From: Oscillospiraceae bacterium
GTDB taxonomy: Bacteria > Bacillota > Clostridia > Oscillospirales > Acutalibacteraceae
Length of the DNA stretch: 6,792 bases
Assembly: GCA_902782805.1 (NCBI GenBank)
Contig: CACZON010000073.1
Coordinates: 1-6,792, forward strand
Direction of reading: 5' to 3'
A program made the translations under genes and the position numbers. Positions 1 through 4,900 of the stretch are shown piece by piece. The notes beneath the pieces are model-generated. The model was not told where the DNA came from, searched no databases, and saw only the letters and a program-made list of their open reading frames with translations. The stretch's first letter is position 1. Each line of letters starts with the position of its first letter.

Positions 1-1
1 A

Positions 2-460
2 ACGCAGCGCTTTTTTGATCAGTTCCGCGGCGTCGTGTCCACCGAAGTCGGATACGCGAACGGAAAAACGGATCACCCGAGTTACGAGCAGGTACGCTAC
101 GAAAACACCGGCCACGCGGAAACGGTAAAAATACAGTTTGACGACGCGGTTATCTCCGCGGAAAAGCTGCTTGAATACTATTTTCTCGCGATCGATCCGC
201 TCGCGGTCAACCATCAGGGCGAGGACTTCGGCACGCAGTACCGTACCGGAATCTATTATGAGGACGCGTCCCTCCTGCCCGTGATCAGGCAGGTCTGTGC
301 CGCAAAGGAACAGGAGCTCGGGCAGAAACTGGCCGTTGAGGTTTCGCCGCTTGAAAACTTCTGGCGCGCCGAGGAATACCATCAGGACTATCTTGTCAAG
401 AATCCGGGAGGATACTGTCATATTCCGACCAGACTCTTTCATCTGGAGGAAAAAGACTGA
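2..460 (+). CDS. msrA: Peptide methionine-S-sulfoxide reductase MsrA, 5' end missing (partial)
   Basis: MsrA reduces the S epimer of methionine sulfoxide, free or in proteins, in the cytoplasm, repairing oxidative damage. The frame is open from base 2 and carries the family's run of motifs: EVGYANG, PSYEQV, TGHAE, a QGxDxGTQYR stretch, and near the end PLENFWRAEEYHQDYL followed by NPGGYCHI. The Tyr of PSYEQV (codon 83-85) and the Glu of TGHAE (codon 119-121) match residues that surround the sulfoxide in known MsrA enzymes. The GCFWG motif with the catalytic cysteine must lie just left of the window. The GTG at 35 is an internal Val codon: homology continues upstream of it (RFFDQFRGV). The protein ends about 11 residues after GYCHI, so there is no C-terminal MsrB domain of the kind found fused in many Firmicutes. 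A terminator 40 nt downstream closes the unit. Confidence 0.95.
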   Translation, partial: TQRFFDQFRGVVSTEVGYANGKTDHPSYEQVRYENTGHAETVKIQFDDAVISAEKLLEYYFLAIDPLAVNHQGEDFGTQYRTGIYYEDASLLPVIRQVCAAKEQELGQKLAVEVSPLENFWRAEEYHQDYLVKNPGGYCHIPTRLFHLEEKD

Positions 461-499
461 TCTCCCCGAAGACTCCCGCCAAAAGAGCCATCGCAGATC

Positions 500-532
500 C
501 GGCGCAGCCCGAAACGGCTGCGCCGTTTTTTT
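500..532 (+). terminator. Intrinsic terminator after msrA
   Basis: A perfect 10-bp GC-rich stem (500-509 with 516-525) closes a 6-nt loop and is followed by seven T residues (526-532), with more T downstream. It lies 40 nt after the msrA stop codon and before the sigma-factor gene, so it should end msrA transcripts and insulate the next unit. Confidence 0.92.
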
Positions 533-590
533 ACTTTTTTCGAAAGGCCGGCGCAGAACGGTTTCCGGCAAAACAACAAAACCGTCAGCT

Positions 591-628
591 TATAAACAAT
601 ATTTGAGCCAAACCGCTGTCTATATAGG
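591..628 (+). promoter_or_regulatory. Possible promoter region of the sigma/anti-sigma unit
   Basis: The 130 nt between the msrA terminator and the sigma-factor gene must hold this unit's promoter. The best candidate is TGTCTATATAGG at 617-628, whose GTC-TAT core resembles ECF-type -10 elements, with an AAAC-containing stretch (594-597) upstream. The gap between the AAAC and the GTC is about 20 nt, some 3 nt longer than usual for ECF promoters, so the assignment is weak. Autoregulation by the encoded sigma factor is common in such pairs and is only inferred here. Confidence 0.25.
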
Positions 629-664
629 TGAAGGCCTTCAAAAATTCAGGAAAGGATGAGGATC

Positions 665-1222
665 ATGGAAGACAGTCAGATTATTGATCTGTACTGGGAA
701 CGGGATGAACGTGCGATCTCGGAAACAGATCAGAAATACGGCGATTACTGCCGTACGATTGCGAACAATATTCTGACTGACCGGGAAGAATCGGAGAAGT
801 GCGTCAACGACGTCTACTGGCGCGTGTGGAATTCCATTCCTCCCGAACGTCCCAGGATTCTGAGAGCATGGCTCGGAAAGATCACCAGAAACGCCGCCAT
901 TAACCTGTGGAATCTGAATCATGCAAAAAAGCGGTTTGGCGGGATGGAACTTCTTCTGAGCGAACTTGACGAATGTGTTCCGTCCGCGTCTTCCGTGGAA
1001 CTGGAGACGGAAACCTCGGAGATCGGCAAATGCATCAGCGCATGGCTGCGCTCTCTGCCGCCGGACGCCAGAAAGCTCTTTGTCAGGCGTTACTTCAACG
1101 GTGAATCCGTCCGCTCCCTGGCACAGGAACTTCGCATCTCTCCTGAAAAAATCACTCAGAAGCTTTACAGGCTGCGCAGAAGCCTGAAACAGATTCTTGA
1201 AAAGGAAGGAATCAGCCTATGA
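665..1222 (+). CDS. ECF-type RNA polymerase sigma factor (sigma-70 family)
   Basis: This 185-residue protein has the two-domain layout of a minimal extracytoplasmic-function sigma factor. A sigma-2 region lies at about residues 15-80 (AISETDQKYGDYC, ILTDREESEKCVNDVYWRVWN, then RAWLGKITRNAAIN). A linker follows, then a sigma-4 helix-turn-helix at about 123-178 (LPPDARKLFVRRYF, GESVRSLAQELRISPEKI, LYRLRRSLKQIL). It would direct RNA polymerase to a small regulon, often including its own promoter. The ATG at 665 is preferred over the in-frame ATG at 656: AGGAAAGG at 648-655 sits 9 nt before 665 but abuts 656, and relatives as I recall them begin M-x-D-S-Q-I-I. The last codons overlap the next gene through ATGA at 1219-1222, a typical sign of translational coupling. 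Family assignment is firm; the regulon is unknown. Confidence 0.9.
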   Translation: MEDSQIIDLYWERDERAISETDQKYGDYCRTIANNILTDREESEKCVNDVYWRVWNSIPPERPRILRAWLGKITRNAAINLWNLNHAKKRFGGMELLLSELDECVPSASSVELETETSEIGKCISAWLRSLPPDARKLFVRRYFNGESVRSLAQELRISPEKITQKLYRLRRSLKQILEKEGISL

Positions 1223-2232
1223 AAAACAGCAAAATCCGTTTATATGAAGCAATCGGTGAAATAGATCCCGACATCGTGGAAGAAGCCGGGTCCAAAGCGG
1301 ATGAAAGCAGAAAAAGTCCTTTTAAATTCCGTTACCTCGCGATGGCGGCATCTTTCTGCGTCATCCTTGCGGGAATCATCCTGTTTGCGACCCGCGCGCC
1401 GGCTTCTCCGCAGCCGGTGGAGAACGCAGTCGTCCCGGAATCCTCCGTAAAAGAAAGCACGATCTCGGCAGCTGCCGACCAGGAGCCTGTTTCCCGGGAA
1501 GACGTCTCTTCCGGGACGGCGGTTTCCGCCCGGACCGAAGCGCCGGATTACAGCCCCGTCAGGTACAGCAGCCTTCTCCTGCCGGAGGCCGAAATCAATC
1601 CCGAACTGGAAGCCGTATCTTCCGGCGGCGACCTGTCCATCGTCAGTTTCAGTGAATCCATGCTCTCCGACGCCGACGCAATTCTCGAAGGCTCGGTCGG
1701 CAGAGTTTACTCAAAACATTATCCATACAGTTTCTACGATGACAAATTCGGAAAAACGGAACTGTATCACTCGTTCACCGATACGGTTGTCTATGAATTC
1801 ACTGTTGAAAAAGTATGGTACGGTTCGGGATTCGAACCCGGAACGACCGTTCTGATCGAGGATGAATACTATCCTATAGATCCTCTTTCCCCCGTCAGAC
1901 AGGGCCGCAGCTATGTGATCCCGATCTATGAATACGGCGAGACGATTCAGGTCTGGACTCCGAACGGAGAGATCGCCCAGGGGGATCTGACCAGAGACGC
2001 CTCCTACAGCACGCTGTACGAGTTCCATCCGCAGATCACAAAAACAGAAGACGGAAATTATCTCGTCGCGTCCGACTGGAAGACACTCTGCCGAACTCCG
2101 TCCCGGGAAGTCGTTCTTGATGGAGAGGAAGCCTTTGACTATGAAGGCTGGCTCAGCCTCCGTCTCTTCTATCCCGAAGATTTCGCGCAGGGGTTCACCG
2201 CACTGATTGAGGCAGAAACCGGCACACCGTAA
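1219..2232 (+). CDS. Putative membrane-anchored anti-sigma factor with large extracellular domain
   Basis: This 337-residue protein has a short cytoplasmic N-terminus (LYEAIGEIDPDIVEEA, residues 8-23), one transmembrane helix (about 39-58), an S/E/P/A-rich linker (about 60-125) and an outer domain of roughly 200 residues. The N-terminal motif resembles the short sigma-binding tail I recall from Clostridia proteins encoded right after ECF sigma factors of this type. The ATGA overlap with the sigma gene, and an SD (AAGGAAGGA, 1202-1210) 8 nt before the start, support a stoichiometric partner. The outer domain has an alternating beta-type region (ILEGSVGRVY, YEFTVEKVWYGS, TTVLIEDEYYP, GRSYVIPIYEYGE at about 156-240) seen in secreted Firmicutes proteins of unknown role. 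There is no zinc-binding anti-sigma (ZAS) HxxxCxxC motif. Likely role: hold the sigma factor at the membrane and release it on an outside signal. Role inferred from context; ligand unknown. Confidence 0.7.
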   Translation: MKNSKIRLYEAIGEIDPDIVEEAGSKADESRKSPFKFRYLAMAASFCVILAGIILFATRAPASPQPVENAVVPESSVKESTISAAADQEPVSREDVSSGTAVSARTEAPDYSPVRYSSLLLPEAEINPELEAVSSGGDLSIVSFSESMLSDADAILEGSVGRVYSKHYPYSFYDDKFGKTELYHSFTDTVVYEFTVEKVWYGSGFEPGTTVLIEDEYYPIDPLSPVRQGRSYVIPIYEYGETIQVWTPNGEIAQGDLTRDASYSTLYEFHPQITKTEDGNYLVASDWKTLCRTPSREVVLDGEEAFDYEGWLSLRLFYPEDFAQGFTALIEAETGTP

Positions 2233-2297
2233 CGCGCCGTCTTTCCGGCGGATCGTTCCCTGCAGGGAGTGTGTTCCGTGAAGCAGTCAACGGCGCG
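2233..2297 (+). repeat. GC-rich inverted repeat downstream of the anti-sigma gene
   Basis: CGCGCCGT (2233-2240) is perfectly complementary to ACGGCGCG (2290-2297). The 49 nt between them include a 12-bp palindrome, TCCCTGCAGGGA (2257-2268). In RNA this could fold as a closed multi-stem element just after the stop codon. No T tract follows, so it does not look like a terminator. The arms are short enough to occur by chance in GC-rich DNA. Confidence 0.35.
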
Positions 2298-2333
2298 AAG
2301 GGAACCGAAACCGGCGCATTTACGCAACTATAT

Positions 2334-2388
2334 ATGATCCTCCCGGAGCAGATCGGGGAAATACCCGAATCTGCTTTGGGAGGATCAT
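2334..2388 (+). terminator. Long 24-bp hairpin, possible terminator of the sigma operon or SD-sequestering element
   Basis: Bases 2334-2353 pair with 2369-2388 over 20 continuous positions (18 Watson-Crick, two G-U). After one bulged A (2368), CGGG 2354-2357 pairs with CCCG 2364-2367 around a GAAATA loop. Only four T residues (2388-2391) follow, which is poor for an intrinsic terminator, although its position about 100 nt after the anti-sigma stop suits that role. The descending arm contains GGGAGG (2378-2383), a perfect Shine-Dalgarno 8 nt before an ATG at 2392, and its partner is CCTCCC in the ascending arm. Folding would therefore hide that ribosome site. Terminator and translational-control readings are both open. 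Confidence 0.5.
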
Positions 2389-2391
2389 TTT

Positions 2392-2592
2392 ATGTCCGAA
2401 ACGAAACACAGATCTGAACCGCACGGGTTTTGCACGCTGCGGCAGATCATGACCGACGTTTCCCGCAATTCTGTCATTCGGACCGATCACGGAATTCACA
2501 AGACGGCAGTTTTCTTATATCACCCTTCCTCCTGCAAACTTTTTTCATTTTTCGGCAGATTTCTGCAACGAATCATACTTTTTGTGATATAA
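2392..2592 (+). CDS. Doubtful small ORF (66 aa) behind a sequestered Shine-Dalgarno
   Basis: I do not recognise this protein. In its favour: an ATG 8 nt after GGGAGG (2378-2383), and codon usage in the first 40 or so codons not unlike the neighbouring genes. The predicted product starts polar (MSETKHRSEPHG) and ends with a short hydrophobic, basic segment (FFGRFLQRIILFVI). Against it: the last third is AT-rich and coincides with the promoter of the next gene, and the stop codon lies inside the -10 hexamer (2588-2593). It could be a small leader or regulatory peptide controlled by the hairpin, or simply a chance open frame. Confidence 0.2.
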   Translation: MSETKHRSEPHGFCTLRQIMTDVSRNSVIRTDHGIHKTAVFLYHPSSCKLFSFFGRFLQRIILFVI

Positions 2593-2593
2593 T
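2563..2593 (+). promoter_or_regulatory. Vegetative (sigma-A-type) extended -10 promoter of the nagZ-like gene
   Basis: TATAAT at 2588-2593 is a perfect -10 hexamer and is preceded by TG-N (2585-2587), the extended -10 element. The -35 region is weak: the best fit is CTGCAA or TGCAAC at about 2563-2569, 18-19 nt upstream. Transcription should start near 2600, giving a 5' leader of about 38 nt. Confidence 0.65.
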
Positions 2594-2609
2594 GTGAGCA
2601 GACATCACA
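2593..2609. promoter_or_regulatory. Operator-like palindrome at the predicted transcription start
   Basis: TGTGA (2593-2597) and TCACA (2605-2609) form an inverted repeat with a 7-nt spacer, right over the predicted start point. A further TGTGA at 2583-2587 overlaps the -10. A repressor bound here would block the promoter. The arms resemble a CRP half-site, but the spacer is one base too long and the site is badly placed for an activator, so the binding protein is unknown. Confidence 0.3.
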
Positions 2610-2610
2610 C

Positions 2611-2641
2611 AAGGGGAAGGACGGTGAACCGCAAGATATGA
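2611..2641 (+). promoter_or_regulatory. SD and five-codon minicistron leading into the nagZ-like start
   Basis: The only good SD near the hexosaminidase start is AAGGGGAAGG at 2611-2620, which is 17 nt from its ATG (2638), too far for direct use. It is well placed for a GTG at 2624 that opens a five-codon frame (M-N-R-K-I). That frame's TGA stop (2639-2641) overlaps the ATG at 2638 as ATGA. Ribosomes could therefore terminate on the minicistron and re-initiate on the lipoprotein gene. Confidence 0.35.
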
Positions 2642-3927
2642 GAAAACTGTTCGCAGTTCTGGTGCTTCTCTGTTTTCTGACCGCATGCACACAAAACACG
2701 GCGGACCTCTCTTCCGATATGCCCGTATCTCTTTCCGAACCCGATTCTCTCCCCGATTTTTCCTCCGGATCCTCTGAACCCGTATCTCAGCCGGCGGGCG
2801 CGGATTCGTCTGAGCAGAGCCTTGTTTCACCGGAATCCGAGCCGGATCCGGAATCTCAACCGGAATCCGAACCTGTACCGGAACCGGAACTGATCCGGGC
2901 GCATCAGATTCTCTCCGGGATGACGCTCAATGAAAAAATCTGCCAGTTGTTCATTCTTTCACCCGAACAGCTGACCGGCGATTCCCCGGTTACAGCCGCG
3001 GGCGAAAAAACGCGCGAAGCGCTCTCTGAAAACCCGGTCGGCGGGCTGATTTACTTCTCAAAAAACCTCGTTTCGCGCGAACAGACGGCGGAAATGCTTG
3101 AAAAGACGCAGTCCTTCTCAAAATACGGCCTCTTTCTTGCGGTCGACGAAGAGGGCGGGCTTGTCTCCCGCGTCGGAAACAATCCGGAGATGGGGACGAC
3201 CGTATTTCCCCCGATGGGTCAGATTCAAAGCGACGAGGAAGCCTATGAAGTCGGTTTCACAATCGGTACCGAACTGCTCGCGCTCGGTTTCAACCTCGAT
3301 TTTGCCCCGATTGCCGACGTCCATTCGAATTTTTACAGCGACGTGATCGGCGAGCGCGCGTTTTCCTCGGATCCGAACGTCGCGGCCGGGCGCGTTTCGG
3401 CCTGTGTCAAAGGATTCTGCGAAAGCGGGATCCTCTGCACCTTAAAGCATTTCCCCGGCCACGGCGACACCGTTGAAGACAGCCACTACGGCGTCGCTCA
3501 AAGCGAAAAAACGCTCGAACGTCTTGCGGGCTGTGAGTTTCTCCCGTTTTCTTCCGGGATCGAAGCCGGCGCACCGCTCGTGATGGTCGGCCATATCGCT
3601 TTGCCGAACGTCACCGGCGAAATGACCCCGGCAACGCTTTGTGAACCGATCGTCACCGGCCTTTTGCGCGAACGGATCGGCTTTCGCGGCGTGATCGTTA
3701 CCGATTCGATGCAGATGCTGGCGATTACGGAGAATTACTCTTCCGGGGAAGCCGCGCTGCTGGCGCTCGAAGCCGGCGTCGACATGATTCTGATTCCGGA
3801 GGATTTTTTCGCGGCAAAGGAGTATCTGCTCGAAAAGATCTCCGACGGAACCCTTCCGATCGAACGGATCGACGAAAGCGTGCTGCGAATTCTCAAAGCA
3901 AAGCTTACGTATCGGATCCTTGAATAA
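2638..3927 (+). CDS. nagZ: Lipoprotein beta-N-acetylhexosaminidase, glycoside hydrolase family 3 (NagZ-like)
   Basis: GH3 enzymes of this type remove terminal beta-N-acetylglucosamine from muropeptides and are used in cell-wall turnover and recycling. The 429-residue protein starts with a lipoprotein signal: Arg-Lys, a hydrophobic core and the lipobox LTAC, so Cys17 would be lipidated and the enzyme held on the outer face of the membrane. A Ser/Pro/Glu-rich spacer runs to about residue 85. The catalytic barrel follows: MTLNEKICQLF (95-105), FLAVDEEGG (166-174), IGERAFSSDP (237-246), KHFPGHGDT with DSH (270-283), and VTDSMQM (354-360). By analogy with Bacillus NagZ, Asp356 is the nucleophile and the Asp281/His283 pair the acid/base dyad. 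There is no C-terminal GH3 sandwich domain, so it is the short single-barrel form. A DUF1295 gene follows 24 nt later. The symbol is by similarity; secretion as a lipoprotein fits Gram-positive rather than cytosolic Gram-negative NagZ. Confidence 0.93.
   Translation: MRKLFAVLVLLCFLTACTQNTADLSSDMPVSLSEPDSLPDFSSGSSEPVSQPAGADSSEQSLVSPESEPDPESQPESEPVPEPELIRAHQILSGMTLNEKICQLFILSPEQLTGDSPVTAAGEKTREALSENPVGGLIYFSKNLVSREQTAEMLEKTQSFSKYGLFLAVDEEGGLVSRVGNNPEMGTTVFPPMGQIQSDEEAYEVGFTIGTELLALGFNLDFAPIADVHSNFYSDVIGERAFSSDPNVAAGRVSACVKGFCESGILCTLKHFPGHGDTVEDSHYGVAQSEKTLERLAGCEFLPFSSGIEAGAPLVMVGHIALPNVTGEMTPATLCEPIVTGLLRERIGFRGVIVTDSMQMLAITENYSSGEAALLALEAGVDMILIPEDFFAAKEYLLEKISDGTLPIERIDESVLRILKAKLTYRILE
2830..2889 (+). 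repeat. Degenerate Pro/Glu/Ser repeat coding for the lipoprotein spacer
   Basis: Residues 65-84 of the hexosaminidase are built from imperfect PESEP/PESQP/PEPE units encoded by variants of CCGGAATCCGAA. The stretch is low-complexity and acidic and probably acts as a flexible tether between the lipid anchor and the catalytic barrel. Such repeats change length easily between strains. Confidence 0.6.
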
Positions 3928-3951
3928 ATCCTTCAAAAGGAGATGCTGCAC

Positions 3952-4833
3952 ATGCGAAACCTCAAAAACAGCCGCACGCTCAGTTTTCTTGCCCTTGCGC
4001 TGATCTATCTCTGCGCCGGCGCGCTCGGGTTTCTCCTGTATTCAGTACTGTCTTTTGACGTTTGGCTCAATCTTCTGATCGCGGACGTCGCGGCAACGGT
4101 TTTCGTTTTTTTATGGAGCCTGATCTTCCGCAACGCTTCGGTCTACGACCCCTACTGGAGCGTTGCGCCGGTCGTGATCCTCTTCGGCTATCTGCTTTCC
4201 AGTCCGCTGACTGCGCAGCGTATTGAGGTCCTCTGCGTCGTCTTCATCTGGGGCGTGCGCCTGACCGGCAATTGGGCATATACGTTTCACGGCCTCGCGT
4301 TTCAGGACTGGCGCTATACGATGCTCCGGGAAAAATCCGGCGTTTTTTATCCGCTGATCAATTTCCTCGGAATTCATCTCGTGCCGACGCTGATCGTTTT
4401 CGGCGCGCTTCTGCCCGCCGTATGCATTTTCACAGAGGAATCGCCGCGCAGCGGAAACCGTCTGTTCCTGCTTCTTTCGATCCTTGCCGTTGCGCTTCAG
4501 GGAGGAGCGGATTATCAGCTTCACCGGTTCCGGAGCACGCATTCAGGCGCGCTGATCCGAACCGGGCTTTGGAAGTATTCGCGTCATCCGAACTATCTCG
4601 GCGAAATCCTTTTCTGGTGGGGCATCGGGCTTTTCGGGCTGTCCGTCTTCCCGGGGCGGTATGTGCTTCTGCTCGGGGCGTTTTCCAATACGATGCTCTT
4701 CCTGTTCGTCAGCATTCCGATGGCGGACCGCCGCCAGAGCAGGAAAGCGGGATTTGAAGATTACCGGCGCGCAACCAGAATGCTGCTGCCGATCCCGCGG
4801 CTTCCCGCCGCCGATTCCAAACAGCATACTTAA
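3952..4833 (+). CDS. DUF1295 / steroid 5-alpha-reductase-like integral membrane protein
   Basis: This 293-residue polytopic protein has about seven or eight hydrophobic segments, at roughly 9-32, 38-60, 69-83, 91-104, 137-160, 170-183, 219-233 and 237-255. It carries the DUF1295 landmarks: VYDPYWS (64-70), D-x-Q followed by HRFRS (187-195), and the signature GLWKYSRHPNYLGE (205-218), the cofactor-site region shared with steroid 5-alpha reductases and isoprenylcysteine methyltransferases. Members are predicted to be membrane reductases or methyltransferases acting on lipids, but the substrate is unknown for most bacterial ones. The ATG at 3952 is chosen because AGGAG (3938-3942) lies 9 nt before it, whereas the in-frame ATG at 3943 touches the SD. 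It follows the hexosaminidase gene by 24 nt, so co-transcription is likely, but no shared pathway is evident. A bidirectional terminator lies just downstream. Confidence 0.85.
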   Translation: MRNLKNSRTLSFLALALIYLCAGALGFLLYSVLSFDVWLNLLIADVAATVFVFLWSLIFRNASVYDPYWSVAPVVILFGYLLSSPLTAQRIEVLCVVFIWGVRLTGNWAYTFHGLAFQDWRYTMLREKSGVFYPLINFLGIHLVPTLIVFGALLPAVCIFTEESPRSGNRLFLLLSILAVALQGGADYQLHRFRSTHSGALIRTGLWKYSRHPNYLGEILFWWGIGLFGLSVFPGRYVLLLGAFSNTMLFLFVSIPMADRRQSRKAGFEDYRRATRMLLPIPRLPAADSKQHT

Positions 4834-4837
4834 CCTG

Positions 4838-4888
4838 AAAACGAGAAAAACCCGGACTCTGCCAAAAGCAAAGTCCGGGATCTTTTTT
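4838..4888. terminator. Bidirectional intrinsic terminator between convergent genes
   Basis: CCCGGACT (4851-4858) pairs with AGTCCGGG (4872-4879). A TGC/GCA extension inside (4860-4862 with 4868-4870), after one C-A mismatch, closes a small CAAAA loop. Six T residues (4883-4888) follow on the plus strand. On the other side the A-rich run at 4838-4850 reads as a T-rich tract on the minus strand. One hairpin therefore serves both the DUF1295 gene and the minus-strand peptidase gene, whose stop is 12 nt away. Confidence 0.88.
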
Positions 4889-4900
4889 CGTTCGGATCCG

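Larger units (their letters stand above)
2233..2637. other. 405-nt intergenic stretch with structured elements, no convincing gene
   Basis: Between the anti-sigma gene and the hexosaminidase gene I see four things: a GC-rich inverted repeat (2233-2240 with 2290-2297), a 24-bp hairpin (2334-2388), a weakly supported 66-codon ORF (2392-2592), and an AT-rich promoter region with an extended -10 and an operator-like palindrome (2563-2609). I recognise no tRNA, named riboswitch or IS remnant in it. Confidence 0.6.

Noticed and set aside
35..37. GTG as the msrA start codon
   Set aside because: MsrA homology continues in frame upstream (RFFDQFRGV), and the catalytic GCFWG motif must precede it. The codon is an internal Val.
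656..658. ATG at 656 as the sigma-factor start
   Set aside because: The SD at 648-655 directly abuts it. The ATG at 665 has proper 9-nt spacing and fits the usual N-terminus.
297..659. 120-codon plus-strand ORF across the msrA end and its terminator
   Set aside because: It is a shifted frame of msrA that continues through the terminator hairpin, with Arg/Ser-rich composition and no SD.
2593..2609. True CRP site
   Set aside because: The spacer is 7 rather than 6 nt, the position over +1 does not suit activation, and CRP control is not expected in this type of organism. Kept only as a generic operator-like palindrome.
3943..3945. ATG at 3943 as the DUF1295 start
   Set aside because: It immediately follows the AGGAG SD with no spacer. 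The ATG at 3952 is at 9 nt.
3442..3951. 169-codon minus-strand ORF within the hexosaminidase gene
   Set aside because: It is antisense to the conserved GH3 catalytic motifs, with no family resemblance.
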